Assembly (NCBI GenBank): GCA_025457865.1
Contig: JALOTP010000010.1
Location: forward strand, 1 to 45,675
Origin: Thermoplasmatota archaeon
Lineage (GTDB): Archaea > Thermoplasmatota > Penumbrarchaeia > Penumbrarchaeales > Penumbrarchaeaceae
DNA length: 45,675 nucleotides
Direction: 5' to 3'
The translations under genes and the position numbers were made by a program. Under the pieces are notes generated by a model. It saw only the letters and a list, made by a program, of their open reading frames with translations. It did no database searches and was not told the origin of the DNA. Shown here piece by piece: positions 15,848 through 23,346 of this stretch; position 1 is the stretch's first letter; the number at the start of each line of letters is the position of its first letter.

Positions 15848-18140
15848 CCCGACCCTTTCGGAGCGGAGCTCTCGGACATGCACGTTCGGCTCATCGGTGA
15901 TTATGGCCCACCTTGAGGCCTTAGGATCGAGGGTCCAGGGAGCCTTGACCAAAGAGGACCCTGAGGATGTGCACCAGCTCAGGGTGGCATCAAGGAGATT
16001 GAGGGCGGACCTCCCCATCTTCAAGAGATGCCTCCCGAAGGAGGACCTCGAGCAGTGGAAGGTATCATTGAAGTCTCTCACGACCTCACTTGGCCTTGCC
16101 CGGGACGCCGATGTCCAGATACTGTTCCTGGAGGACCTGCTCTCATCTGAGGCAGGCCGCTCGATGGAGCGGGGCATCCGTTCCCTGCTCGATGAGCGAA
16201 GGGCACACAGGTCCTCCCTAAAGCAAGGAGTTACGGAGGCATTGGGAGCATTATCGGCCTCAGGAGCGCTCGAGGGTCTGAGGGAAGCATGCTCTCAGAA
16301 CCTATCGATAGGGACCGTCAAGGGGGCTCATTACAGGTCAGTGACATTGAGGTTGACGGCAAGAAGGAGCATCGGGAAGCGATTGGAGGGCCTGCTGGCA
16401 TGCGAAGCATGCGTCCGCCGGGAGGATGCGGCATCGGAGCATCACCGTATGAGGATAGCAGTGAAGAAGCTCCGCTACACTCTCGAGATATTCGCCCCGC
16501 TCTTCAGAGGCAGATCGAGGGCTGCCATCGGGGCGTTGAAGAGGCTACAGGACCTGCTGGGGGAGATGCACGACTGCGATGTCTGGTCGGAACTGGTCCC
16601 CATGTTCAAAGTCTCCCTGTGTACGCAGGAAGGTCTGGAGGACCAAATAGTGGCAGACCTGAACAGTTTCAGTTCGTTCATCACCGCCAGGAGGCACACC
16701 CTCTATACTGAGCTGGTAAGGTTCTGGTTTGGAAGGAACATGAGGTCCGTCCTAAGGACCTTGAACGCTAGGTTCAAGGACGCCCTTTACCTACCCTTAC
16801 TATCGTTCAATAGGATAGGTGTGGTATCGGATGTCCACGGCAATCCAGAGGCATTAAGGGCCGTGATGTCGGACCCGAAGGTAAAAGGGGTCAAGCTTTG
16901 GGTCAGCGCAGGGGATATCGTGGGGCTTGGCCCCTGTCCCGAGGAGATAGTTGTTAAGTTCAGGGAAAGAGAGGTCCTATCCATTGCCGGTAATTATGAC
17001 AGAGAGGTCCTATCGACCGATGCGGGTAAATGGAAGGGTCTGAAGGACCCTGGGAAGTTGTCCAAACGTTTCACAAAGAGCGTTCTCTCCAAGGCATCCA
17101 TCAAGTACCTTCGTTCGCTGGGGAAGGAAATGGTATTGATGATAGGGGACAAACGATTCCTGATTGTCCATGGGAGCCCAGCATCGGACGAGGAGAAGCT
17201 GGACCCGGACATCGACCCTGAGCTGGTAAGGAGCTACCTCGAAGGTTCCTCTGCCGACGTCCTCATATCTGGTCATTCCCACACCCCCGTTAAAAAGGAG
17301 ATCGACGGCAGGACCTACCTCAATCCTGGGAGCGTCGGCAGGCCTGGGGATGGTGACCCCAGGGCATCGTTCGCTCTCATCACGGTCGAACCTTTCGATA
17401 TCGAGCTCGTCCGGGTCCCGTACGATATGGCCGCAACAGCTGAAGCGGTAAGGAAGCAAGGGCTCCCCGAGCTCTTTGCCCAGCAGTTCATCGCCGGCAG
17501 GTCGATAGATCGCCTTAATGATGAGGCATCCCGGTTCCGGGAGATGGGCGCTCTGTCAAGGTTCGAACTGGTCCGAGAGGCGTCCCAGAGATACCTTGGG
17601 CCTGACAGGCATACCGAGAGCGTTCTGGACCTTTCGTTCTCTCTGTTCGACAAGCTCTTGCCGATCCACTCATTGGGCGAGGAGGATAGATTGCTGCTCG
17701 CCTGCTGTGCTTTGCTCCATGATATCGGCTGGTCTAGGCCCGGACCAGGCCATCACCAGAGGTCCATGGATATGGTCCTGAACGATATGTCGCTTCCTTT
17801 CTCATCGGATGAGAAGGCCATCGTGGCAAATACGGTCAGGTACCATAACTCCCTGCCAAAGAAGGACCATTACGGTTTTCAGGCTTTGTTGCCTATGGAT
17901 AGGATGAGGGTCCTGAAGCTCTCGGCCCTGCTCAGGGTGGCCGATGCTTTGGATGCATCCCATGGTTCCATCGTCAAGCACATGGAGGTCATGTCCGGAC
18001 CCAGCCTGATAGTCATAAGGTGCAGGAGTTCGGGCGACAGCTCGGAAGAGGTACTGGGCCTTTCCAAGAAGAAGGACCTATTCGAGAGGGTGTTCAAAAG
18101 GAAGCTCAAGGTGGAATGGGTCCCACAGGTTGGCTGCTGA
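15834..18140 (+). CDS. CHAD - metallophosphoesterase - HD (Ppx/GppA-type) fusion protein
   Basis: A 768-residue three-domain protein. Residues ~20-305 are a CHAD domain, a helical bundle known to bind polyphosphate, with basic helices DVHQLRVASRRLRADL (45-60) and HHRMRIAVKKLRYTLEIF (203-220). Residues ~326-530 are a calcineurin-like/YfcE-type phosphoesterase with SDVHGN (332-337), GDIVGLGP (360-367), GNYDRE (386-391), GHSHTP (480-485) and NPGSVGRP (497-504). Residues ~570-768 are an HD domain like the C-terminus of exopolyphosphatase Ppx/GppA: ALLHDIGW (626-633), GHHQRS (639-644), RYHN (669-672), RVADALDASH (701-710). The Ppx sugar-kinase-like half is absent. The ATG at 15834 lies inside the ppk1 3' end, so the two are co-translated. 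Polyphosphate binding, hydrolysis or sensing is inferred. Confidence 0.92.
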   Translation: MTSADPTLSERSSRTCTFGSSVIMAHLEALGSRVQGALTKEDPEDVHQLRVASRRLRADLPIFKRCLPKEDLEQWKVSLKSLTTSLGLARDADVQILFLEDLLSSEAGRSMERGIRSLLDERRAHRSSLKQGVTEALGALSASGALEGLREACSQNLSIGTVKGAHYRSVTLRLTARRSIGKRLEGLLACEACVRREDAASEHHRMRIAVKKLRYTLEIFAPLFRGRSRAAIGALKRLQDLLGEMHDCDVWSELVPMFKVSLCTQEGLEDQIVADLNSFSSFITARRHTLYTELVRFWFGRNMRSVLRTLNARFKDALYLPLLSFNRIGVVSDVHGNPEALRAVMSDPKVKGVKLWVSAGDIVGLGPCPEEIVVKFREREVLSIAGNYDREVLSTDAGKWKGLKDPGKLSKRFTKSVLSKASIKYLRSLGKEMVLMIGDKRFLIVHGSPASDEEKLDPDIDPELVRSYLEGSSADVLISGHSHTPVKKEIDGRTYLNPGSVGRPGDGDPRASFALITVEPFDIELVRVPYDMAATAEAVRKQGLPELFAQQFIAGRSIDRLNDEASRFREMGALSRFELVREASQRYLGPDRHTESVLDLSFSLFDKLLPIHSLGEEDRLLLACCALLHDIGWSRPGPGHHQRSMDMVLNDMSLPFSSDEKAIVANTVRYHNSLPKKDHYGFQALLPMDRMRVLKLSALLRVADALDASHGSIVKHMEVMSGPSLIVIRCRSSGDSSEEVLGLSKKKDLFERVFKRKLKVEWVPQVGC

Positions 18141-19628
18141 TCAGCGCTTCCTACCCTCAATGGCCTCTATGACCGTCCGTAACGCCTTTATCCTCGAATA
18201 CTGCTTGGAATTGGACTCGAGGACGGTCCAAGGAGCGCTTTTCGTATTGGTCCGGTAGAGCATCTCCTCTATCGCCTCATAGTACTGGTCCCATTTGGCC
18301 CTGTTCCTGAAGTCCTCCTCCGTGATCTTCCAGTTCTTGTAGGGGTTGTTCATCCTCTCATTGAACCTTTCCTTCTGGGTCTCCTTGTCTATGTGAAGGA
18401 AGAACTTGACGAGCACGGTCCCGTTGTTGGTCCACTCCTCCTCCATCTCGTTTATCTCCCTGTAGGCCCGCCTCCATTCCTCCTCGGTGCAGAAACCCTC
18501 GATCCTCTCGACCATCACCCTTCCGTACCAGGACCTGTCGAAGACGGCTATCCTTCCTGCCTGCGGCAGTTCCCTCCAAAACCTCCAAAGGTAATGATGG
18601 TCCTTCTCCTCCTGAGTGGGGACTATTATCGGAATGACCTTGTATCCCCTGGGGTCGAGCTTCTCGACCAGCCTTTTGATGTTACCACCCTTGCCCGCCG
18701 CGTCCCAGCCTGAATAGACGATGACGACGGGTACCTTGTCCCTGAAGACCTCAGCGTTGAGCTCCCTGAGGCGCATCTGGAGCTTCTCTAGCTGATTCTC
18801 GTAGTTATTGCCGTTCATGTCCTTCTTCAGGTCCACTTTTGAAAGGATGGGGGAAACCTTCTCCTTCCTCACCCCGTTCTCAGGGACGGAGGGGGTCTTA
18901 TGGAAAAGTGGGTCCAGGACCTCCCACCTCCGCCTCTCCAGAGCTTCTTTGACGGTCCTCATCACCGTGAGAGTGGCTAGACCGGCATCGTGGGATGGTA
19001 CCAATGTCCAAGGCGCCCAGGGCGTGTTCGTCCTCTTGAACATCTCCTCATAGGCTTCGTAGTACTTGTCATACTGCTTGTGATGGTACCAGTGAAGGGG
19101 AAGGTAGCTCCATGGGCTGGAATTTTCGTTCTGGAGCCTTTTCAAGCGCTTCCTCTGCTCCACCTTGGAGATGTGGAGGAAGAACTTGATGATGACGTTG
19201 CCATCGTCATAAAGCTGTCTCTCGAAGCAGTTGATCTCATCGTACGCCCTGCTCCAGACCCCCTTCTTGACCACATCGTTCACCCTGTCCTCGGAGACCC
19301 GGCAGTACCATGACCTGTCGAATATTGCGAACCTGCCCCTCTCCGGGGTCCTGAGCCAGAACCTCCATAGGAACGGTCTGGCGTTCTCGTCATCCGTTGG
19401 GGGTCCTATTGGATACACGTTGTAGTTCCTGGGGTCCATGGATAGTAGAAGGCTGTTGATGGTTGTCGATTTACCAGCCGCGTCCCAACCCTCGAAGACG
19501 ATGATGACGGGTATCCTCAGCTCCTTCACATCGCGGTGGAGGACCCCGACGACGAGCTGTAATGCCTCCATCTCTCCCTTGTATTCGGACTGCTTCGTGT
19601 CACTTCCGAGGTCCAGCTTCTCGAGCAT
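18141..19628 (-). CDS. ppk2: Two-domain polyphosphate kinase 2 (polyphosphate:AMP phosphotransferase type)
   Basis: A 495-residue protein with two PPK2 domains in tandem, the architecture and length of Pap, which phosphorylates AMP (or another nucleotide) with polyphosphate. Domain 1 has GWDAAGKS (47-54), FDRSWYCRVSEDRV (103-116) and APWTLVPSHD; domain 2 has GWDAAGKGG (307-315), FDRSWYGRVMVERI (363-376) and APWTVLESN. Both P-loops keep the lysine (Lys53, Lys313) and both lid regions are intact, although only one domain is usually thought active in Pap. It converges on the CHAD fusion with abutting stop codons (18140/18141). CAATTAATACAATAA upstream may be its TATA. Confidence 0.95.
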   Translation of the reverse strand: MLEKLDLGSDTKQSEYKGEMEALQLVVGVLHRDVKELRIPVIIVFEGWDAAGKSTTINSLLLSMDPRNYNVYPIGPPTDDENARPFLWRFWLRTPERGRFAIFDRSWYCRVSEDRVNDVVKKGVWSRAYDEINCFERQLYDDGNVIIKFFLHISKVEQRKRLKRLQNENSSPWSYLPLHWYHHKQYDKYYEAYEEMFKRTNTPWAPWTLVPSHDAGLATLTVMRTVKEALERRRWEVLDPLFHKTPSVPENGVRKEKVSPILSKVDLKKDMNGNNYENQLEKLQMRLRELNAEVFRDKVPVVIVYSGWDAAGKGGNIKRLVEKLDPRGYKVIPIIVPTQEEKDHHYLWRFWRELPQAGRIAVFDRSWYGRVMVERIEGFCTEEEWRRAYREINEMEEEWTNNGTVLVKFFLHIDKETQKERFNERMNNPYKNWKITEEDFRNRAKWDQYYEAIEEMLYRTNTKSAPWTVLESNSKQYSRIKALRTVIEAIEGRKR

Positions 19629-19724
19629 CCCAACACCTAAGGAACTGTTTCAGTTCAGGTGTTATTGTATTAATTGTTTTGCGAAGGGGATGGTGATAGT
19701 AAGGTCTCATGAGGTCTATGGCCG

Positions 19725-20219
19725 TCATCTTAACAACCTTGCCGGATTACCGCCGACAGTGGAGCCCTCGGGGACATCTTTCACAACGACGCTGTTCGCA
19801 CCGATGATGGAATCGCTACCGATCGTGATCCCTTCCTTGATGAACACATTGTCACCTATCCAGACATTGTCCCCTATGATTATGTCCTTCTCTATCGCCC
19901 CATCCCCAGGAGCTCTATTGGGGCCAGTGGGCCTTCTTGGATCGTGGCTCTCGGCCTTTATATGGACATTGTAACCGATGGCGCACCAATCACCTATCCT
20001 GACCCTTGCTCTCTTCCCGGCGAAGACCTGCCCCGAGTTCATGTAGGTGTTGGGACCGATGGTTATGTTCTCAGGATTGCGGAGGACCACTGAACCAGTT
20101 ATCCTGTCCCCGTTGAGCCCAAATCCCTTGAGCCTCATCTTCCTCTCGGACTCCCGGTATCTTTCGGCAAGGGAGACTATGTAGGATGACAGCCTGCCGA
20201 AGATATCCGTGATGGCCAT
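19725..20219 (-). CDS. Left-handed beta-helix (hexapeptide) acyltransferase
   Basis: A 164-residue O-acetyltransferase of the maltose/galactoside type (LbH-MAT-like). An N-terminal helical segment (YIVSLAERYRESERKMRLKG) precedes the hexapeptide repeats: ITIGPNTYMNSG, VRIGDWCAIGYNVHIKAESHD with the catalytic-type His, IIIGDNVWIGDNVFIKEGITIG, SIIGANSVVVKDVPEGSTVGGNPARLL. The acetyl acceptor is probably a sugar or polyol. CATAAATATCC (about 20238-20250) lies some 25 bp upstream of the ATG, so the transcript is probably leaderless. Confidence 0.9.
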   Translation of the reverse strand: MAITDIFGRLSSYIVSLAERYRESERKMRLKGFGLNGDRITGSVVLRNPENITIGPNTYMNSGQVFAGKRARVRIGDWCAIGYNVHIKAESHDPRRPTGPNRAPGDGAIEKDIIIGDNVWIGDNVFIKEGITIGSDSIIGANSVVVKDVPEGSTVGGNPARLLR

Positions 20220-20281
20220 GGATGACGAAATGTATGCTTTGGATATTTATGTTATCTATGATGGGCGGAGTGGGGTTCACC

Positions 20282-20334
20282 AACACCCCTTCTCTCCGAT
20301 TAACACCTCCTTTTCCTTCTTCTTTAGGGGTGTT
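20282..20334. repeat. 9-bp inverted repeat downstream of the GyrI-like gene
   Basis: AACACCCCT (20282-20290) and AGGGGTGTT (20326-20334) are exact inverted copies around a 35-nt, strongly pyrimidine-rich (plus strand) spacer. It starts 3 bp after the GyrI-like stop (leftward) and lies just upstream of the acyltransferase promoter. It may help termination or bind a regulator; no T-run follows on the minus strand. Confidence 0.35.
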
Positions 20335-20337
20335 ATT

Positions 20338-20805
20338 TCAAATAGGAACGTTGATCTCGGTCAATATCTCTTCCGGCGGGACCTTGCCGGGATCGTTTTG
20401 GTATATTTCCCTGAAGGGCCCTTTAGCTTTTTTTCCAGTCCTGCCCATCCATTCGAAAAGGCGCCCGTAGGTCTCCCCTACCCTGTCGTAAGGACCCTTG
20501 TGCACTATCTTCGCCATCTTCCCGCCAGGTATCTTGTAGGCCTTGATATCTCCCTTCTCCACGAACTTACCGGTAACTGGTATCGCCACCTCGAGGTCTG
20601 CATCGTTCTCCCTCATTGCCCTCTCGACCTCCTCCATGGTCAGCTCGTGACAGAGATAGATAGGTGGTCCAGTCATCTGCATACCGTTGGAGGACACGTG
20701 AATGAAGAGCTCTGGAAGGACCATAGCCACATCATGGTATGCTCCAGTCCTTCTAGTCCCGACGACGTTCAATGGTCCGACATCTATGATCGATACTTCT
20801 TCCAT
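20338..20805 (-). CDS. GyrI-like / AraC effector-binding domain protein
   Basis: A 155-residue stand-alone GyrI-like small-molecule-binding protein (SHS2 duplication; the effector-binding domain of MerR/AraC regulators). Characteristic segments are VSIIDVGPLNVVGTRRTGAY, DADLEVAIPVTGKFVEKGDIKAYKIPGGKMAKIVHKGPYDRVGETYGRLFEW (only parts quoted as key residues: the PGG and HKGPYD turns) and a C-terminal FREIYQNDP. GGTGAT lies about 5 nt upstream of the ATG at 20805. The ATG at 20853 falls in the TATA box (TTTATATAG) and is unlikely. No DNA-binding domain is attached. Ligand unknown; some relatives bind or hydrolyse cyclic or hydrophobic compounds. Confidence 0.82.
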   Translation of the reverse strand: MEEVSIIDVGPLNVVGTRRTGAYHDVAMVLPELFIHVSSNGMQMTGPPIYLCHELTMEEVERAMRENDADLEVAIPVTGKFVEKGDIKAYKIPGGKMAKIVHKGPYDRVGETYGRLFEWMGRTGKKAKGPFREIYQNDPGKVPPEEILTEINVPI

Positions 20806-20893
20806 GGTTATCACCGGACCACGATCATCGGATCCTATATAAAAAAAAAACATAGAGGGAGAGAGGTGGGCGAAGGAGGGCCGAAACTATTCA

Positions 20894-21021
20894 GTTAATA
20901 ATAAATAGCCGCTCTATCTTGGACCCTCTCCCGCGCAATAAGGGCCCAAAGTCCGTCCGTGCGTCGGAAGACCGGGAGATGTGCCCCTGATAAGGGGTGA
21001 ATCCCAAGGAAGTGACAGGGA
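20894..21021 (+). promoter_or_regulatory. Promoter and structured ~95-nt 5' leader of rpl15e
   Basis: TTAATAATAAATAG (20896-20909 region) is the TATA element and predicts a start near 20925-20930. The leader opens with TCTCCCG (20927-20933), which pairs perfectly with CGGGAGA (20973-20979), enclosing a smaller TCCG/CGGA hairpin (about 20955-20967). CCCC-TGATAA-GGGG (20984-20997) follows, bracketed by GGGA and TCCC. Leaders this long are unusual for archaeal ribosomal genes. An autoregulatory site is possible; I match it to no known riboswitch. Confidence 0.45.
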
Positions 21022-21636
21022 ATGTCGAAGAGCGTCTATACATACATAGGTGAGGCCTGGAAGAGGCCTTATGATGGTGAAGTGAAGGAGATAAACCGCC
21101 AGAGGCTCATAGAATGGAGGCAGGAAGAGAGCTTCGTTCGTGTCCTTCGGCCCCTCAGGCTCGACCGCGCCAGGATGCTCGGTTATAAGGCCAAGCAGGG
21201 TTTTACCATAGTCCGTGCCAAGGTCAGGACAGGCAGCTTCAGGAAGCGTGCCATAAGGAAAGGGCGGAGGGCCAGGCGAAGGGGTATAATCAAGATGAGG
21301 GTCAATAAGAACCTCCAGAGGATAGCCGAGGAGAGGGTCGCAAAGCGCTACCCCAACATGGAGGTGCTGAATTCCTACTTCGTAGGCGAGGACGGCAAGC
21401 ACAGGTTCTATGAGATAATCCTCATAGACCCCCATCACCCCGTCATCATGAACGATCCCAACCTTAACTGGATACAGGGAAGACAGCATACGAGGCGTGT
21501 CTTCAGAGGTCTAACTGCCGCCGGCAAGAGGCGCAGGGGCCTTCTCTGCAAGGGCAAGGGCGCCGAGAAAGTGAGGCCTTCAGTGGGCGCGAACGTCCAC
21601 AAGAAGAGGCCAGGCCGGCGCAACAGGATACCTTGA
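21022..21636 (+). CDS. rpl15e: 50S ribosomal protein L15e
   Basis: A 204-residue archaeal/eukaryotic L15e, a component of the large ribosomal subunit that binds 23S rRNA. The N-terminus (SVYTYIGEAWKRP), LDRARMLGYKAKQGFTIVRAKVR, GSFRKRAIRKGRRARRRG and the C-terminal LTAAGKRRRGLL are diagnostic. The protein is very basic and of normal family length. It is single-gene on this strand, behind the structured leader, and is followed by a strong hairpin. This gene alone rules out a bacterial origin for the window. Confidence 0.97.
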   Translation: MSKSVYTYIGEAWKRPYDGEVKEINRQRLIEWRQEESFVRVLRPLRLDRARMLGYKAKQGFTIVRAKVRTGSFRKRAIRKGRRARRRGIIKMRVNKNLQRIAEERVAKRYPNMEVLNSYFVGEDGKHRFYEIILIDPHHPVIMNDPNLNWIQGRQHTRRVFRGLTAAGKRRRGLLCKGKGAEKVRPSVGANVHKKRPGRRNRIP

Positions 21637-21668
21637 TGGTACACATGAAGTGTCAAGCCCTGTAGATC

Positions 21669-21698
21669 GAACGGTCCAGCTCTTGCGCTGGACCGTTC
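21669..21698. terminator. perfect 12-bp hairpin between convergent genes
   Basis: GAACGGTCCAGC (21669-21680) and GCTGGACCGTTC (21687-21698) are exact inverted copies around a 6-nt loop (TCTTGC). It lies 33 bp after the L15e stop and 21 bp beyond the end of the convergent nuclease gene, so it could separate both transcripts. There is no long T-run on either strand, so the mechanism is uncertain. Confidence 0.5.
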
Positions 21699-21718
21699 AA
21701 ATAGCTTCCAGAGTGGGA

Positions 21719-23218
21719 CTATACCAAGCGTTCGGGGCAGGTCGAGCGTCGGGAGCAGTTCAGGCACTTCCCCTCACGGTTGTGGTTCCTATGGACCTCT
21801 CCCAACCTCTCCGCCTCCCTAATCTCAGACACCTTCGATAGGACCAGCGCCTTGGTCATCATGTCCCATTCGACCTTCTCCCTGCTCCTCTTTCCGCCTG
21901 AGGGAATGTAATCGATGTATCCATAAGGGGTCCTCTGATCGTAATTGACATCTGTCAGGATGAGGTATGCCCCGAGCTGCATCATATGGCTGAAATGGGG
22001 TTTGGGAGGGACCTTTCCCGTTTTGACCTCGACCGGTATCTTCAGTCCCTCCTCCTCTATGATCAGGTCCGGTGTGCCCGCAAGGAAATGCCTCCTGGAG
22101 GTGAGCACCTTCCCCCTCTTCCCGTCCAGGCGGTCCACGGAAACGATATCGGCCTTGGGTGGGAGCTCCAGCTTCCCCATCTCTTCCATGGCACCCTTCC
22201 TTTCACTGCTGGCCTTGAAGAAGAAATAGGCGGCCCCCCCTATCCAGAAGACCGCTATCAGGGCGGAAAAGAGGGTATAATGCTCGATATCCTCAGCTCC
22301 TAGGACGAACAGGGAACCAGTGAAGAGTGATGCCAGGAGCGCTAGCGTTGCCACCGGGAGGTCCTCACGCCCTCCGAGGAGGGGCCCCTGTTCTCCCTGC
22401 AGCCTCCTTTTCAACCAAAGATCGTAGAAGACCGCCAGTATGAACCATAGGAGAGAGAGGCCCAATAGGATGTATGGAAAGACCCCTTCCCTGTCGAAGC
22501 TCTCGTAAAGGAACATGAAGAGCGCTGAGAGGGAGAGAAGGAGCATAAGGACCATGACCACGACCAATCTGGACCTGACCCACATCATAATGGGCCGCCT
22601 CGACCAGAACGAGGTCACCGCAGTGAACAGAAGTAGTATGTAGAGGACCAGGAGCGAGATGGTTAGAACAACGGAGGCATCGCGCGGTTCAAGGCCCAAG
22701 GGGCGAAGGAGTATGATTCCGTTGACCAGGAGGAGGATGCCGTAGAGGTAGAGCAGGACCGGAATGCTCCTGGGCCTCTTCCTTCTATCTTCGAAATCCA
22801 CAACTAGGGACCTGACCCTTTCCCTACCCTCCCTCTTCCCAGCGACCTTCCTGAAGAAGTAGAACGTGATCGAAGCCCCTATCAGAATGACCGATACCAG
22901 AAGTACAACGAGCCTCCATATGTCGGTCTGCATGAAACCGACCCTGACAAGGAGCAGGAGCGACCCTCCCATGAATACTAGGAAGCTCGAGAACACTATG
23001 TAGCTCCACGTTATCGCCGAGAGGTCCTTCGCCCCTGTCTGCTTCCTCTTTATGTACTCGGCCCTCTTGCCGATATCATTATGCTGCTCGATACCAGATG
23101 ATAGGGCAAGGCTCGGAGGTCCATCGCCATCGCGCGATAACTTCCAGGAAAGGGGGCAGTAGGACCATCTCTCGACCTCCGAAGCGGAGATGAGCCGGTC
23201 CAGGTCCCCTGATGTCAT
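21719..23218 (-). CDS. Cas4/RecB-like PD-(D/E)XK nuclease interrupted by an 8-helix membrane domain
   Basis: A 499-residue protein with a Cas4/Dna2-type nuclease split in two. The N-terminus reads ISASEVERWSYCPLSWKL (Cys21) and SGIEQHNDIG (His46). Eight predicted membrane helices follow (about 71-91, 101-122, 152-172, 183-203, 216-238, 247-268, 289-308, 314-334). The nuclease then resumes: HFLAGTPDLIIEEE (Asp384), IPVEVKTGK (Glu397, Lys399), HMMQLGAYLIL (Gln414, Tyr418) and the C-terminal CLNCSRRSTC (Cys485, Cys488, Cys494). With Cys21 these make the four ligands of a Cas4-type Fe-S cluster. The even helix number puts both halves on the same side. No cas genes or array are nearby. ATAAATAATAAG upstream suggests a leaderless start at 23218. 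Confidence 0.85.
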   Translation of the reverse strand: MTSGDLDRLISASEVERWSYCPLSWKLSRDGDGPPSLALSSGIEQHNDIGKRAEYIKRKQTGAKDLSAITWSYIVFSSFLVFMGGSLLLLVRVGFMQTDIWRLVVLLVSVILIGASITFYFFRKVAGKREGRERVRSLVVDFEDRRKRPRSIPVLLYLYGILLLVNGIILLRPLGLEPRDASVVLTISLLVLYILLLFTAVTSFWSRRPIMMWVRSRLVVVMVLMLLLSLSALFMFLYESFDREGVFPYILLGLSLLWFILAVFYDLWLKRRLQGEQGPLLGGREDLPVATLALLASLFTGSLFVLGAEDIEHYTLFSALIAVFWIGGAAYFFFKASSERKGAMEEMGKLELPPKADIVSVDRLDGKRGKVLTSRRHFLAGTPDLIIEEEGLKIPVEVKTGKVPPKPHFSHMMQLGAYLILTDVNYDQRTPYGYIDYIPSGGKRSREKVEWDMMTKALVLSKVSEIREAERLGEVHRNHNREGKCLNCSRRSTCPERLV

Positions 23219-23346
23219 CAATTAATACAATTGAGCTCTTATTATTTATGATTTTATTCTTAATTTGTCTTGTCCGGCAACGAAGAGGAGGTGCTTCAAA
23301 AAGATATATGAGGGTAATGAGTCAATGACGTGCGGGGGTAAAAGAT

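Noticed and set aside
20071..20286. 71-residue frame on the minus strand with a GGAGG-like motif upstream
   Set aside because: It overlaps the acyltransferase in another frame and has no family resemblance.
20925..21021. L15e leader as a known riboswitch (fluoride or similar)
   Set aside because: The CCCC-TGATAA-GGGG element superficially recalls riboswitch pieces, but the conserved core is missing; kept only as a structured leader.
21719..23218. A CRISPR-Cas locus around the Cas4-like gene
   Set aside because: No repeats with regular spacers and no cas1, cas2 or effector genes are present on either side.
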